From: Catonia carolina
Taxonomy: Eukaryota; Arthropoda; Insecta; Hemiptera; Achilidae
DNA length: 64,000 bases
Reading direction: 5' to 3'
Assembly: GCA_035578175.1 (NCBI GenBank)
Contig: JAQMRL010000006.1
Location: forward strand, 58,383,001-58,447,000
Part shown: one piece after another, positions 24,770 through 35,107 of the stretch
Position numbering within the stretch: the first letter of the stretch is position 1
Layout of the letters: each line of letters opens with the position of its first letter
Translations under genes and position numbers: made by a program
Notes under the pieces: generated by a model
The model's database searches: none
What the model saw: only the letters and a program-made list of their open reading frames with translations
Told to the model about the DNA's origin: nothing

Positions 24770-24960
24770 AAGAGCTACCCAGACGCAGACTGGTCCAACC
24801 ATTACTTTGCATGCCAGGACACAGACTTTCTTTGCGAGTATGGAAATATAAACCTAGAGGGAAGCGAGGCTTGGGAAGACCTAAACAGAGATTGATGTCG
24901 AAACAGGCCTAATCCTTGAGCGTAATCCTTGACAGATAATCATGATGATGAGGTACCCAG
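24770..24960 (+). pseudogene. LINE extreme 3' end
   Basis: One frame reads VWKYKPRGKRGLGRPKQR, the basic motif that ends this class of LINE polymerase. A stop and a 'AATCCTTGA' 3' UTR segment follow, the latter shared with 2356 and 51617. The copy ends in ATGATGATG. It is a very short 5'-truncated insertion or remnant. Confidence 0.6.
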
Positions 24961-25394
24961 TGGAAAATTCTCCGTTTGTAACTATAACTATTGTCCGTTA
25001 TTCATATTGTCCGTAATAGAGACCTGGAGGTCTCTATTTCATTTCACTTTAGACGTCGCGCAGTTGGGAATTTCCTTATAGCTAGATCACGGGCCGGCTG
25101 GTTTAGATAATCATTTAGTCGTTCGTGAAATTTACTATACAAAGCCCCGTTAGTTCGTTTACTGTCAGAATTTTGAAATAGTCGTGAAGCATTTTATTGC
25201 TTACAGAGAAAGGAACGCCAGAAGCAAGTCTTAACAGTTTTGATTAGGCCTGGATCATCTTTAAATTATTCTCTGCCGCTATTCGAAGAGCTGGACACTA
25301 AAAGTCCAGATGGGTCTCAAAAGGGTTTTGTATATTAAAATTTTGGAAAGGAGGTTAAATTTTGATCGAGGGTTAATATTAAGAAGAAGAGTAG

Positions 25395-25605
25395 TTTCTG
25401 TTACTGGTTAAGTTTAAAACGTTTTCTACGCAGATGATGCAGTTTTACAGATATCGGTATAGAATAGATGACAACCGGTTGGCAAAATCAAATTTTAAGA
25501 CGCTAAACAATAACCTAAGGTGTCGGATAAATGGTTTAAAGAAGTCAGAAAGGACATTGAGAAAACCGGAATAAACCAAACTTAATGAACCGAACCAAAT
25601 TTACA
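25395..25605 (+). pseudogene. LINE fragment, type B (RT box and C-terminus)
   Basis: NVFYADDAVLQISV contains an intact YADD polymerase box. Within 150 bp the sequence jumps to KWFKEVRKDIEKTGINQT, the C-terminal motif also found at 51870 and, inverted, near 36130. Several hundred bases between the two motifs are missing relative to a normal polymerase. Confidence 0.6.
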
Positions 25606-25984
25606 CAACAATTTATGGACTTAAAACAGAACCGGGTGGACAGAAGAAAGAAGGAAAGCTAAAAGTGACCGAATATTGAGAATGTGGGCTGAAAAAAGAT
25701 CTTCCAGAAACGTCTTACCTCACGTGATCTACAACTGGCCCAAAACGAGAAAAAAGTAACTTCATACAAATTAATTTGTCATCAAAACCAATTATTTTAC
25801 AATGTAAAAATAAAAAGTAAATGAGCTAAAACATGCTTCACGACAATACTACGAAAGATATTATCATTTATCATTTTTCTTTTTTTGAAAGAGCGTAACG
25901 TTGTTGATATCAGTCACAATTATTATGAGTTGACACTGTATATAATTCAGAATTTAAGTTTCTGTGTCTTTAAAAAGTTAACAG

Positions 25985-26665
25985 AAGTTAAAAGAATAAT
26001 ATACGAGATGGAGGCTGAAAAGATCAACTGTGGAAATACAGAGTATTTAGCAGTCGAGGGATCTCAGGAAGACTTGCGCTGGATGGGGAAAATATTAGAT
26101 GTATAGAACAATGCAAGTACCTCGGATCAATATTCACGAAGAAAGGCACATCTGCAACAGATTTTAGTTGTAGGATTCCCCAAGGTAGAAAAGCAATAAG
26201 ATGCTTGAAATCCCTGTTTTGGTCGCCGAAAGACCGGATTGACACAAAGAAAAGAATTTATAATGCTGTTGTGAAGCCTATTACGTTGTATGGTTGTGAG
26301 GCTTAGACCCTGGATAGAAGAAGTCAAGACAAATTGACGGCTTTAGAGATAGATTGCTTCAGGGTCGGATCACCCGGAAGGATAGGGTTAGAAACGAGGA
26401 AGTCAGGGAGAGGATAGATTGTGGAAGTATAATAAGAGGACATTGAAATAAGGCAGTTGATGTGGTATGGCCATGTTCAGAGGATGGAGGGGTATAGATG
26501 GCCGAGGAGACTCTTGGAGTACTGTCCTTCAAGTCGGCGCAGAAGAGCAAGGCCGCGATGTACTTGGCTGCAGGGAATTTGGTCTGCAATGGAGAACAGG
26601 CAATTGACAGAAGAGGATCGAGATCGTTGGCGTTTTAGTATGCGAGAAGCAGATCATCTGTAGGA
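25985..26665 (+). pseudogene. LINE polymerase 3' end, type C
   Basis: Consecutive frames give, in order, IEQCKYLGSIFTKKGTSATD, RIYNAVVKPITLYGCEAWTL with DKLTALEIDCFR, then MMWYGHVQRMEGYRWPRRLLEY with a basic RRRRARPRCTW segment and a TEEDRDRWRF-like end. This order (post-RT thumb, YG.E.W, GH.QRM, GR.RP..W, DR..WR) is that of LINE polymerase C-termini. Frameshifts and stops break it. The opposite-strand frames are shadows. Confidence 0.7.
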
Positions 26666-26669
26666 ACCG

Positions 26670-27500
26670 TAAAGTAAGTTTCTTTGTTGAATTAAATCAC
26701 TTAATATTTTATACACTTAATACCAAATTTATAATATAAAATACGAGATAAGTAAAATTTTATAAGAAAACTTACTTTTAAAAATATGACGAAAGTTATA
26801 AAAACATTATTTATTTAACAACAATATTAACAACATTAGAGTGGCCTGTCCATAATGTTAAATAACAACCCGAAGTTTATAGTAGTAGTCTATTCATTCT
26901 TAAAAAGGTTTTTGGCGCGGTCAAAAGTCACTTTATTTCAGTTACACTAAGAGTTACTGTTGTGGAAAAAGAAAATAAAGTAAATGAAAATTTCTACCAA
27001 TAAAAGTTTTGTATATGGTCTGAGTTTAGGTCGTTTAATCTTTTGAATTGTCTGATTCAATTAGATAAATTGCATTACATATGTAGTAAACCCTCATACC
27101 AAATTCGCACACAAAATTTCTCTCTCTCTTTCCAATCTGTAGGAGGATCGCTTATATTGTTAATTTATCTTCTTGTGGACAGAAGTCTACAACCTCTTCT
27201 GTTATCCGTGTACATTGGAACGATACCCAACTCTCAACAGAAACTCTGGTATGGGTTACAATATTCATTTGAAAGTCAAATATAATCGACCTACCATTCT
27301 CTCCCTTCCTTATCAAACGCAGGAACGTTTCATAACATAGCCGTTTCGTAACAACTACAATTGTTTTTGTCGTTTTGATTGCTCAACAGTAATAAAACGT
27401 TATATGACTACAATTAATCAGCTAATGTACCTTTTATTGCTATTATCTAACACTATCACACTGGTAAATTAATCAAAATCTTTAGTATCCTAGATAAAAG
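26670..27500. other. No gene recognised
   Basis: The frame at 27043-27285 has no recognisable family. The remainder is AT-rich up to the mariner insertion site. Confidence 0.45.
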
Positions 27501-27502
27501 TA

Positions 27503-28850
27503 CGAGGGTAGGCTGATAAGTAATGCACACATGCTTGTAGAAGACGAACAAAAAGAAATAGCAAGATGGGGTAAATAACAAATTAAAGTACAAATCTTAA
27601 CCTACCAAATTATCTATTTATTTTTCAATATAGTCACCGTTAAGCATTACACATTTCTCCCAACGTTTAACAAGTTTTTTCATTCCGTCACTGAAAAATT
27701 CTTCCGACTTTCCTCGAACCCAGGACGCAATAGCTGCCTTCACCTCATTGTCCGAGCTGTAATGATTACCCTTAAGGTCTCTCTTCAGTAGAGGAAAAAA
27801 ATAAAAATCGCAAGGCGCAAGGTCGGGAGAATACGGAGGGTGTAAAATTGGTTGAAACTTCAGGTTTCTCAGAGCCTCTCCAGTTGCACGCGAAGTGTGT
27901 GGACGAGCATTGTCGTGTTGCAAAATTATTGGCGCCAGGTTGCCTCTAACACGACAAACTCGACGTCGGAGGTGTTTCAGAGTCTGTATATACTGAGCAG
28001 AATTTACCGTTGCCCCTCGTTCCAGATAATCAGTCACATAAACTCGGCGAGCATCCCAAAACACAGTCAAAAGAATTTTTTTTGCGGACGGTTGTGTTTT
28101 GAACTTTTTCACAACAGGAGAATGTGGATGACGATATTCAGCGCTCTGCCTTTTTTCTTCGGGATCGTAATGATGAACCCATGACTCGTCCCCCGTCACA
28201 ATATTCAAAAGAAAGTCGTCTCCTTCGTCACGGTAGCGCTTCAAAAGTTGTTCACAGCATTCCAATCGACGCTGTTTATTCTCGTCTGTCAGACGGCGTG
28301 GTACCCATCGTGCACAGATTTTACGGTATCCCAATTGTTCAATAATGAAGCCAACACGTTCCTTAGATATTCCAATTTGGTTTGCGATACGCTGTTGAGT
28401 GATTCGCCGGTCATTTTGAATCAAATCATCGATGAGTTTGCGACGATTATCGTCTGAGGCAGTGATTGGTCGTCCACTGCGTGTTTTGTCAACAATTAAG
28501 GCTTTTCCAGGTTGGCAATCACGAAATTTTATTACCCAACGATTCACAGTAGACCTATCAACAGTATCGTCACAATAAACAGCCTTTAAACGACGATAAA
28601 TCTCACTAGGATTCACTTTCTCAGCAGTTAAAAATTCGATAACAGCGCGTTGTTTAATTCTCGTTGACATAGCACCAGAACACGACGCCATACTTCCACT
28701 ACTCAAAACAAACTGAATGAAAGCAACGCCTTCAAACTGCGCAGGCTTGTAGAGGAGAAATAGTACTTCCACATGCCACCAGGCGCGCTACTGAAGTTTA
28801 TTTAGTTGTCTTCTACAAGCATGTGTGCATTACTTATCAGCCTACCCTCG
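27503..28850 (-). mobile_element. Complete mariner element
   Basis: The two 43 bp ends (27503-27545 and 28808-28850) are exact reverse complements starting CGAGGGTAGGCTGATAAG. TA dinucleotides flank both ends, as expected for Tc1/mariner integration. A single transposase frame runs on the minus strand. Length (1,348 bp) and layout fit a canonical autonomous mariner. Identical ends and an unbroken frame suggest a recent insertion. Confidence 0.93.
27618..28670 (-). CDS. Mariner transposase (D,D34D)
   Basis: It encodes a DNA-cutting and strand-transfer enzyme acting on the element's own inverted repeats. The frame is open from 28772 (384 codons). I prefer the ATG at 28670 (350 codons), the usual family length, since it starts MSTRIKQRAVIEFL at the helix-turn-helix domain; another ATG is at 28691. 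Numbering from 28772, the N-terminal DNA-binding part spans ~37-150 and the linker reads WVPRRL at 156-161 (the family usually has WVPHEL). The catalytic acids are D195 in GDESW, D287 in HDNARPH and D322 in APCDFYFF. There are exactly 34 residues between the last two, defining the mariner D,D34D class. No stop or frameshift is present. Expression would depend on the short 5' region inside the element. Activity is inferred, not shown. Confidence 0.92.
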   Translation of the reverse strand: MSTRIKQRAVIEFLTAEKVNPSEIYRRLKAVYCDDTVDRSTVNRWVIKFRDCQPGKALIVDKTRSGRPITASDDNRRKLIDDLIQNDRRITQQRIANQIGISKERVGFIIEQLGYRKICARWVPRRLTDENKQRRLECCEQLLKRYRDEGDDFLLNIVTGDESWVHHYDPEEKRQSAEYRHPHSPVVKKFKTQPSAKKILLTVFWDARRVYVTDYLERGATVNSAQYIQTLKHLRRRVCRVRGNLAPIILQHDNARPHTSRATGEALRNLKFQPILHPPYSPDLAPCDFYFFPLLKRDLKGNHYSSDNEVKAAIASWVRGKSEEFFSDGMKKLVKRWEKCVMLNGDYIEK

Positions 28851-28859
28851 TATTATTGA

Positions 28860-29228
28860 AAAGTTTTAAAAAATTCCTTTTACACCATAAACAAACCTCT
28901 ACAAACCAAATTTTCAAAGTATTCAACTGGTAGCAGTATATTTTCAACGGTTTTTTTAGTAATAGACGTAAGGCAACTCACTGTTAAGAAAATTCGATTA
29001 GAGAGCACTTTTTAAATTTCTTTGTTTTAAACTGAACAAAAAGTTTAGTATAAACCGGACAATGACCAAATTGTTGAAAAATACAATGAGCAAAACAAAA
29101 CGTCATGATCATCTTAGATAAATTAAAACCAGAGAATGATAAATTATAATATATAAATAATAAATAAATAAATAATATATAGTCGTTATAAATTATAACG
29201 ATAAATTATTATTTTAAAACAAATATTG
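28860..29228. other. AT-rich stretch, nothing recognised
   Basis: No gene or repeat was recognised. Confidence 0.45.
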
Positions 29229-29438
29229 TTTAGCCGGCCACATTGGTGTAGCTGGTAACGTGCTCACCTCTCATCACGCGGCATGGGTTCGAATCCCACT
29301 CAGGCACGGCATACTTTCATAACTTACAAAAAATTATTTCATCAGGCATTGTACACAGTTACACCCCAACGTCGTCGCTAATGACCGTTGCAGTTGATAC
29401 GATGTTAAATAAATAAATTTAAAAAATAAATAAATAAT
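29229..29438 (+). repeat. tRNA-derived SINE, family 1
   Basis: The head AGCCGGCCACATTGGTGTAG is followed by box A- and box B-like (GGGTTCGAATCCC) segments, the ACGGCATACTTTCATA body, CACCCCAACGTCGTCGCTAA and an AATAAATAAATAA tail. It abuts the next SINE. Confidence 0.9.
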
Positions 29439-29634
29439 GGTTAACCGGCCGCATTGGCGTAGTTGGTAACGTGCTCGCCTTTCATCGGTCTTGGGTTTGA
29501 ATCCCACTCAGGCACGGCATATTTTCATACTTTACAAAAAAAAAACCATTTCATCCTTCACAGTTACGTCCCAACGTCGTCTCTAATGACCACTGTAGTT
29601 GATGCGTTAAATAAATAAAGAAAAAAAAGGTTAA
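29439..29634 (+). repeat. tRNA-derived SINE, family 1
   Basis: This second copy lies immediately downstream in the same orientation. The head is ACCGGCCGCATTGGCGTAGT and the box B-like segment is GGGTTTGAATCCC. Part of the anticodon-arm region is deleted. GGTTAA-like sequence flanks both ends (before 29445 and after 29629) and may be a short target duplication. Confidence 0.88.
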
Positions 29635-29649
29635 GAAAAATGGTATTAT

Positions 29650-31023
29650 GGGGAGATTGTAGTTTGTATCCCGCCAATGTTAAATTTGTTATTTTTAGGT
29701 ACTTTTTCATAGTATTGGTAAAAGAAAGAAAAATAAAACTTAACGACTTATAGTAGTTCGGTTTCTCTATCTACTGAATTTTTTTTAGTTTAATCTGTTG
29801 GACCATGAAATTAAAAAAAAAGAATGAATAACATAAAAAAAATATTTTCTACGGTTTTTTGCAAATTATTACCTTTTGAAGGACCTGAAGAAAACATAAA
29901 AATGTCCGTATATGTTCATGTACAACATAAATAATTCCTAAAAACTTCAGGTTGGTAGGTTTTATGGTTTCTGAAAAAAATGTACCGAAGTGTTGTTTTT
30001 TTGTTTTAGAAAAATTCTCATCTGCATATAAACGAGTGAATGAGATGATTATGAAATGGCATAAAATGCGCTTTAAGACTTAGAGATCACCACTCAACAG
30101 TGGGCTCCAGCTGAAAATGTTCTGTGAACGGATTACATAATTGTTTGTACCATTCTATTGGAAATAGAATTCTATTTCTATTGAAAATTACTTATTACAA
30201 AATTATGTCTCTACTCCATTGTCGGCGTAGAAGTCTGCGGGGATTTTCGGAAAGGTATGGTAAGTATATGTTGCGTACAAGTTCGTTGCTATGATAAGAT
30301 AATTTCATACGGAATCTTGTGTAAATTTTACGAAAAAAGTCGTTTACGTACGGAATTTTGAGGTCATTGTGTAAACAGTCATTGACAACGTAAAATGGAG
30401 CATTTGTTAGTTGTTGTAAGAATTTTGACTGAAATCGTTGGATTTTTGAAATTGCGGATGCCTTAGCAGTTTCATAGATTTGGCAGGCATACATCCAAAC
30501 AGGCCGGAGATAAGCTTTATATAAGAAGTTTACGATGTAGTGGTAATTAAGACCGTTTAGAAAGTAAAAAGTAAAACAGTTTTCGTCTGTCGTCTAAAGT
30601 TTTCCGTTTAATATCTACATGAGTGTTCATAACCTAAGTGTTAAAATAAAAATTTACGGGAAACAACAAAGACACAAATCATAAACAAGATCTACACAAA
30701 CAAGTAAATTTCCCGTCAACAGTTGGTTAGAAAGCTGAAGCAACAGCTGACATTAAAACCAGTTATGCAGAAGATATTTAAGAAAACTAACATTTTTTTT
30801 AGCGCTAAAATGAGCATTATAAAATTATGAAAAATATGTATTCCGTGGTGACATGATAATTTTTCCGGGTAAACCTGATTTTATATTTTTACTGGATATA
30901 TTTTTTAATATTATTCTTTGACGTAATTTAATGTTTTTCTGGTAGATCTCTAGGTGTTAACTATTAAAAACCATAAAAAACCAAAAACCGAAATTCTCAG
31001 GCATATCATTATACAGTCTCCCC
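29650..31023. mobile_element. TIR element, family P, interrupted
   Basis: The ends are GGGGAGATTGTA (left) and TACAGTCTCCCC (right). The first ~350 bp and last ~370 bp match the compact copy at 36259-36977 in order, including GTATCCCGCCA and GACATGATAATTTTTC. The extra ~650 bp in the middle holds a Jockey-like fragment. No open frame belongs to the family itself. Confidence 0.7.
30180..30570 (-). pseudogene. Jockey-clade LINE C-terminal fragment
   Basis: The minus strand encodes LYKAYLRPVWMYACQIYETAKAS, IQRFQSKFLQQLTNAPFYVVND and LHNDLKIPYVNDFFRKIYTRF. These match in order the end of Jockey-type reverse transcriptases ('LYK..LRP.W.YA.Q.W..A', 'IQRFQ.K.LR...NAPWYV.N'). The frame stays open for about 120 codons to 30195. 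No RT catalytic core remains. It sits inside the TIR element at 29650-31023. Confidence 0.8.
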
Positions 31024-31055
31024 AAAAAAATCAAATTTTTACAAGGAATTTTATA

Positions 31056-31801
31056 CCGTAGTCCCGCGGAATTTGAACCCAGGGGAAATAGCATTGATTT
31101 TCATTAGTTCGTTAATATTTTCTTCCCACGATTAAATGAAGACTTCTTACATACAGGAAAAAATTTGTAACCATTTTCCATTTAAGTATCGTAAATTTTA
31201 TCAACTTTTGCATTGTTATGTTTGGTGTAATGGTAACGTTTTGGTCCGGAGATGTATAGATAGGTGCGTCGAATCCATCAGCGGTAAACATTTTTTATTG
31301 TTCAAAAAGGATTGGAAATATTAAAAAACATTATTTATTTATTTATTTAGACAATTTTTTTATCATCTAAAATTATTTACTCAATTTTTTTGGAAGCAAA
31401 TTTAGTATCATTTTAAATACCTAAATATTTCCTTCATCAGCATTTAATTTTCAGAGACAGCTGATTGTTGCCATAATTTTAGATGTTAAAAAAAATGTCA
31501 AAATTAAAAAATAAATAAATAATTTTTGTTTTATATTTCCAATATTTTTTGAACAATAAAAAAAATTTACCGCTGTTTGATTTGACCCACATATCTTTAC
31601 ATCCCGGACCAAAACGTTACCATTACTCCAAACATTACAATGCGAAAAGTAAATAAAATTTATAGTACTTAAATAGGAACAAAGATTACAAATTTATTCC
31701 TAACTATAACAAGTCTTCATTTATTCGTGGGAAAAAAATAATAGCAAAGTAATGAAAATCAATGCTATTTCCCTATGGTTGAAATTCCGTGGGACACCCG
31801 G
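31056..31801. mobile_element. Long-arm foldback element
   Basis: Two arms of ~320-330 bp (31056-31375 and ~31473-31801) are inverted copies with moderate divergence around a ~100 bp centre. The outer end is CCGGGTGTCCCACGG-like, with TA on both flanks (31054-31055, 31802-31803), which fits the Tc1/mariner superfamily. Both arms contain a tRNA-like segment: TTTGGTGTAATGGTAACG resembling box A, and TCGAATCC about 45 bp later in the left arm. There is no transposase frame. Confidence 0.75.
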
Positions 31802-32142
31802 TATAATTAATTCTCAAACCAGTTTGAACTTACGGGTTAGAGCTATGGGATACAGCTAGTTTTCATCAAATGTAGAAATACTGCAGCGCTTTCAATAAAA
31901 ATGCCTGATATACTGATCAATCCCCCGTTATGTAAACAACTACCATACCTATAATACAGGGTGTATGTAGTTTAGAATGAGAACTAGCGAGCTGTTATTG
32001 TTTTCAAATTTTGATTCAAGTCATTGGTATTTGTGGTGAATTGTTTTAATGATGTAACTGATGATTAGGATCTGGTACAGTGTATGATTGGAAATGTATA
32101 AAAATATACTATGATATAACTTATTTCAAAGTACTTCAGCAA

Positions 32143-32344
32143 GCTGGCCGCATTGGCGTTGCTGGTAACGAGCTCGCCTCTCATCATGCGGTCGTGAGTT
32201 CGAATCCAACTCAGGCACGGCATTTTTTCATACGTTACATAAAATTCAATTCATTCTCCATTCTAAACAGTTACACCCCAACGTCGTCGCTAATGACCGT
32301 CGCAGTTGATACGACGTTAAATAAAAAAAACAAGAAAAAAGAAG
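32143..32344 (+). repeat. tRNA-derived SINE, family 1
   Basis: Head GCTGGCCGCATTGGCGTTGC, box B-like GAGTTCGAATCCA, body and AAATAAAAAAAAC tail as in the other copies. TTCAGCAA flanks both ends (32135-32142 and 32345-32352), a short target duplication supporting retroposition. The frame at 32080-32367 is an artefact of the SINE. Confidence 0.9.
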
Positions 32345-32354
32345 TTCAGCAAAA

Positions 32355-32860
32355 ACTGAGGGTTTAACTAAGCCTATACCCACATTGGTCAGTTTAAGGT
32401 TTTATAAAAAGTACTTTCTGATAAGGGGGTAATTTTGATATCTAGGTCAGAAGACAGAGTATCTCTCAGTAAACCACTAGGTGAACACGTGCGGGTAAAC
32501 CTAAACTAAAGTGTAAATTTGTTTTTATAGAACTCTCTGTAAGCAACATTTTTTTATTGTTGGGTGGCATTATATTTGAATTTTTAAGTTATAAAATGAT
32601 CTGAAAAATCATAATAGCTCTGAAAAAAGCAGTTAAAAACAAAAGCAACATACAGCAAAACTTTCAGATAAGCGGTAATTTTGATCTGGAGGTCAGAGAC
32701 AGAGTAAACCACTAGGTGAACACGTGCGGGAAAGAGGAGAATTCGCATTTAAAATACTGTAGTTTTAATTTTACACTACTCAAAGTAGCAACAACCACGT
32801 TGGAAAGTCTACAGTGATGTGGCACTGCCAGTGCGTTGGTATACTTTAGTTCATTGAACT
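32355..32860. other. No gene; internal near-duplicate
   Basis: Two similar segments, each with AAACCACTAGGTGAACACGT (about 32471 and 32705), are preceded by related GATAAG-GGTAATTTTGAT sequence. This indicates a ~230 bp partial duplication. Nothing coding was recognised. Confidence 0.45.
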
Positions 32861-32866
32861 TACCCC

Positions 32867-32940
32867 CTCCAATCAGAAATAGTGCGAGAAGATATATATA
32901 CGTGAGAAGATATTTGCGTACGGTAGTACTGCCATTCGGT
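32867..32940 (+). promoter_or_regulatory. Candidate core promoter of the His-rich gene
   Basis: A CCAATCAG box near 32869 is followed by TATATATA at 32893-32900. A start site would be expected about 25-35 bp on, near 32925-32937. The candidate peptide frame starts about 450 bp downstream on the same strand. The assignment rests on motif spacing alone, and AT-rich DNA produces TATA-like strings by chance. Confidence 0.3.
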
Positions 32941-33381
32941 ACACAGACGCATCGATTACCGTATTCTCGTTCTTATTAACTTAACATATTATTATCTTTG
33001 ATTTAGACCTCCTATGTTACGGTCATTAATGAAAATATATGATTTTAGTTAGTTTTCTGCAAATCTACTTAAACAGATGATTCATTTGAGCCCACTTCGG
33101 GGAAAATTGGTGAAGGTTTAGGTGGTAAAAATGGTGTTGAAAAAAACCTGCTCGCTATTACAATATAGATTATTCTAATGTAGTAGAATTAAATAAATTG
33201 AAGTATTTTTATTTTAAATCTTTTAGTGTAGTAAAAAATATTACAAATTTTGAATTTATTAAATAATTTATGCAACAATGCATTAATATAAAATTTGTAC
33301 AACAATTTATATCGGATTGTGTTGCTAGGCAAAAGAATTCGGCTGAATTGTCAGTTGGGATCTTTATCTACACATATAAAG

Positions 33382-33576
33382 ATGAATCCCTTTCCATTCA
33401 TTAGAGTTGCCACTGTTGTATTTGTTTCGAGCATTGTGGTCTGCGCCATAGGCCGCTTTGCCCGCCGCGGAGAAGTGGCTGACGATGCCGATGGCAACGT
33501 TCACCACTTCCCTGCCATCCCACACCACCACCACCACCATCATCACCACCACTTCAACCACCAGCTAAACATTTAG
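33382..33576 (+). CDS. Small secreted histidine-rich peptide (candidate)
   Basis: I recognise no family. The 64-residue product starts MNPFPFIRVATVVFVSSIVV, a typical signal peptide (h-region ~7-20), with cleavage plausible after A22 or G24. A basic RFARRG segment (25-30) could be a processing site. An acidic ADDAD stretch, an HH pair at 41-42, ten consecutive histidines (48-57), H60 and a C-terminal QLNI follow. The histidine codons mix CAC and CAT, so this is not a pure microsatellite. The ATG has A at -3 and is the first in-frame ATG of the frame. The coding part is GC-richer than its flanks, and a well-formed intron follows the stop. The His run suggests metal or pH-dependent binding, which is inference. 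It could also be a chance frame around a CAC repeat. Confidence 0.5.
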   Translation: MNPFPFIRVATVVFVSSIVVCAIGRFARRGEVADDADGNVHHFPAIPHHHHHHHHHHFNHQLNI

Positions 33577-33601
33577 CATTAATAGCCTCGGATACAAAAA
33601 G

Positions 33602-33692
33602 GTATTTTAATCATTTATTTTTTATTAATTTTTATTTATTTAATACTAATATTTATTTTTTGTTTACTAATTAATTTTTATATTTTTTACAG
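33602..33692 (+). other. Candidate 3' UTR intron
   Basis: The donor AAAAAG|GTATTT and acceptor TATTTTTTACAG|TA bracket 91 bp. A TTTACTAATT branch-like motif lies ~22 bp before the AG. The upstream stop codon is 26 bp from the donor, close enough to avoid nonsense-mediated decay. The size is typical of insect introns. Confidence 0.4.
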
Positions 33693-33694
33693 TA

Positions 33695-34740
33695 CAAAAA
33701 GTGTTTTTTAATAACTTAAATCACCTTATAACTTTTAAAAGAAGTAAGTAACATCAAAAAGTTAAGAGAGTAAATGAACCCGATACGATCCGACCCAACG
33801 TTTAACCTTTCCGATTTTTTTTTAGGTATCAAAATAGGAAAAGCTAAATTCTAGATGGATAGAACGAATACGAAAAACTTGCTGGGGAAAATGGGAAAAT
33901 GTTCTTGTTGGTTTCTCTTGTTGTAACAAACCTTGCCTTCAAAGTTATTAGGCTAACCTAAACAAACATGAAAGGTTTTGAAAATGTAAATGAAAAAGTC
34001 TTACTTTCTGTATTTTATACAAGGAGATTTTTTAAAATTTCAAATTTAATTTTATTGTTTTTTAATTTTAGTTATATTTAAATACGTTTTACTAGTAAAG
34101 ACTAATTAAAATATTTTTTTTCAGATTAATTTTATGATATAAGAAACTTCATTTTGATTATTTAAAGATGATTATTATTATTAATAATTTCAAAAATTTT
34201 GAATCTTCATATTAAAACATTTTAAATATTAATGATACGAAAGAATGGGATGGCAAATTATAAAATATGCGGAATACATTGCTAATATGATTAATAATTT
34301 ATAAAATATAGTAAGTTGATTTTTTTTTTAATTAAAAGATTTTTAATGAATTTTTATAGCAGCAGTTGTAACGGTGTACTTTGTTAATGTGAGACTCTTA
34401 AGTCTTACATTTACAAAAAAAATATATTTCTAACTAAAAAAAAACACTAAATATATTTAGAAATATACATATTTAAGAATATGTTTCGGTCGTTTGTCCG
34501 AAACATATTATATTGATGCCTACCCGTGAAAGAAAAGGAAGGAATATTTTTTAATAAATTTGATGAAATGATTTTAGATATCTATTATCGTTGGTTAACT
34601 GTTAAAGGCCTGCTAACTCCAATTTTAAGCCAAAAGTTTTTGTATCTTTGGAAAAGAGATAAATTTATCTACTAGAGAAAATATTAACTCAAATTGGTAA
34701 TAAAAGACGCGTTTTGATGATAATTTTTCTTTAAATTAGT
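33695..34740. other. AT-rich stretch, nothing recognised
   Basis: The 3' exon of the candidate gene would start at 33693, but its end is not visible; I see no clear poly(A) signal nearby. The rest is AT-rich. Confidence 0.4.
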
Positions 34741-34741
34741 T

Positions 34742-35107
34742 GCAATCGATCTGCTAGTTCCAGAGCCGTAAAAAATAGTTATGATCCCTATCACATGGTC
34801 AGGCAATTTATGACTAAAGCATTTAAGAATAAAAAAAGTAGAGGTGTAAAAGACACTAGTCAGAGATATGAATATCCTCTAACAGTTATGAATTTTATTA
34901 TACATTCATACCCTGTGGTGAGTTAAGTGAAGGTGTGATTTTCAGGGTGGAAAGTAGGTAGATGCTTTTCAAAAGGCCTGCCATGCTGGTAAGCATGCTT
35001 TTCCATTCAGCGAGGAAGGCAATCATAAACCAACTTACTCCTCATTTTACTCAGTAGAGCATCTAGATGTTCAAATCAGCCTTTTGGCTGATGACTTAAA
35101 CAACAAC
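34742..35107 (+). repeat. G repeat copy 6
   Basis: This is a near-complete copy from GATCTGCTAGTTCCAGAGC to TTTTGGCTGATGACTTAAAC, with a small internal duplication of GTAG near 34965. Confidence 0.82.

Noticed and set aside
27852..28457. Plus-strand ORFs over the mariner
   Set aside because: They lie entirely over the transposase on the other strand and match nothing.
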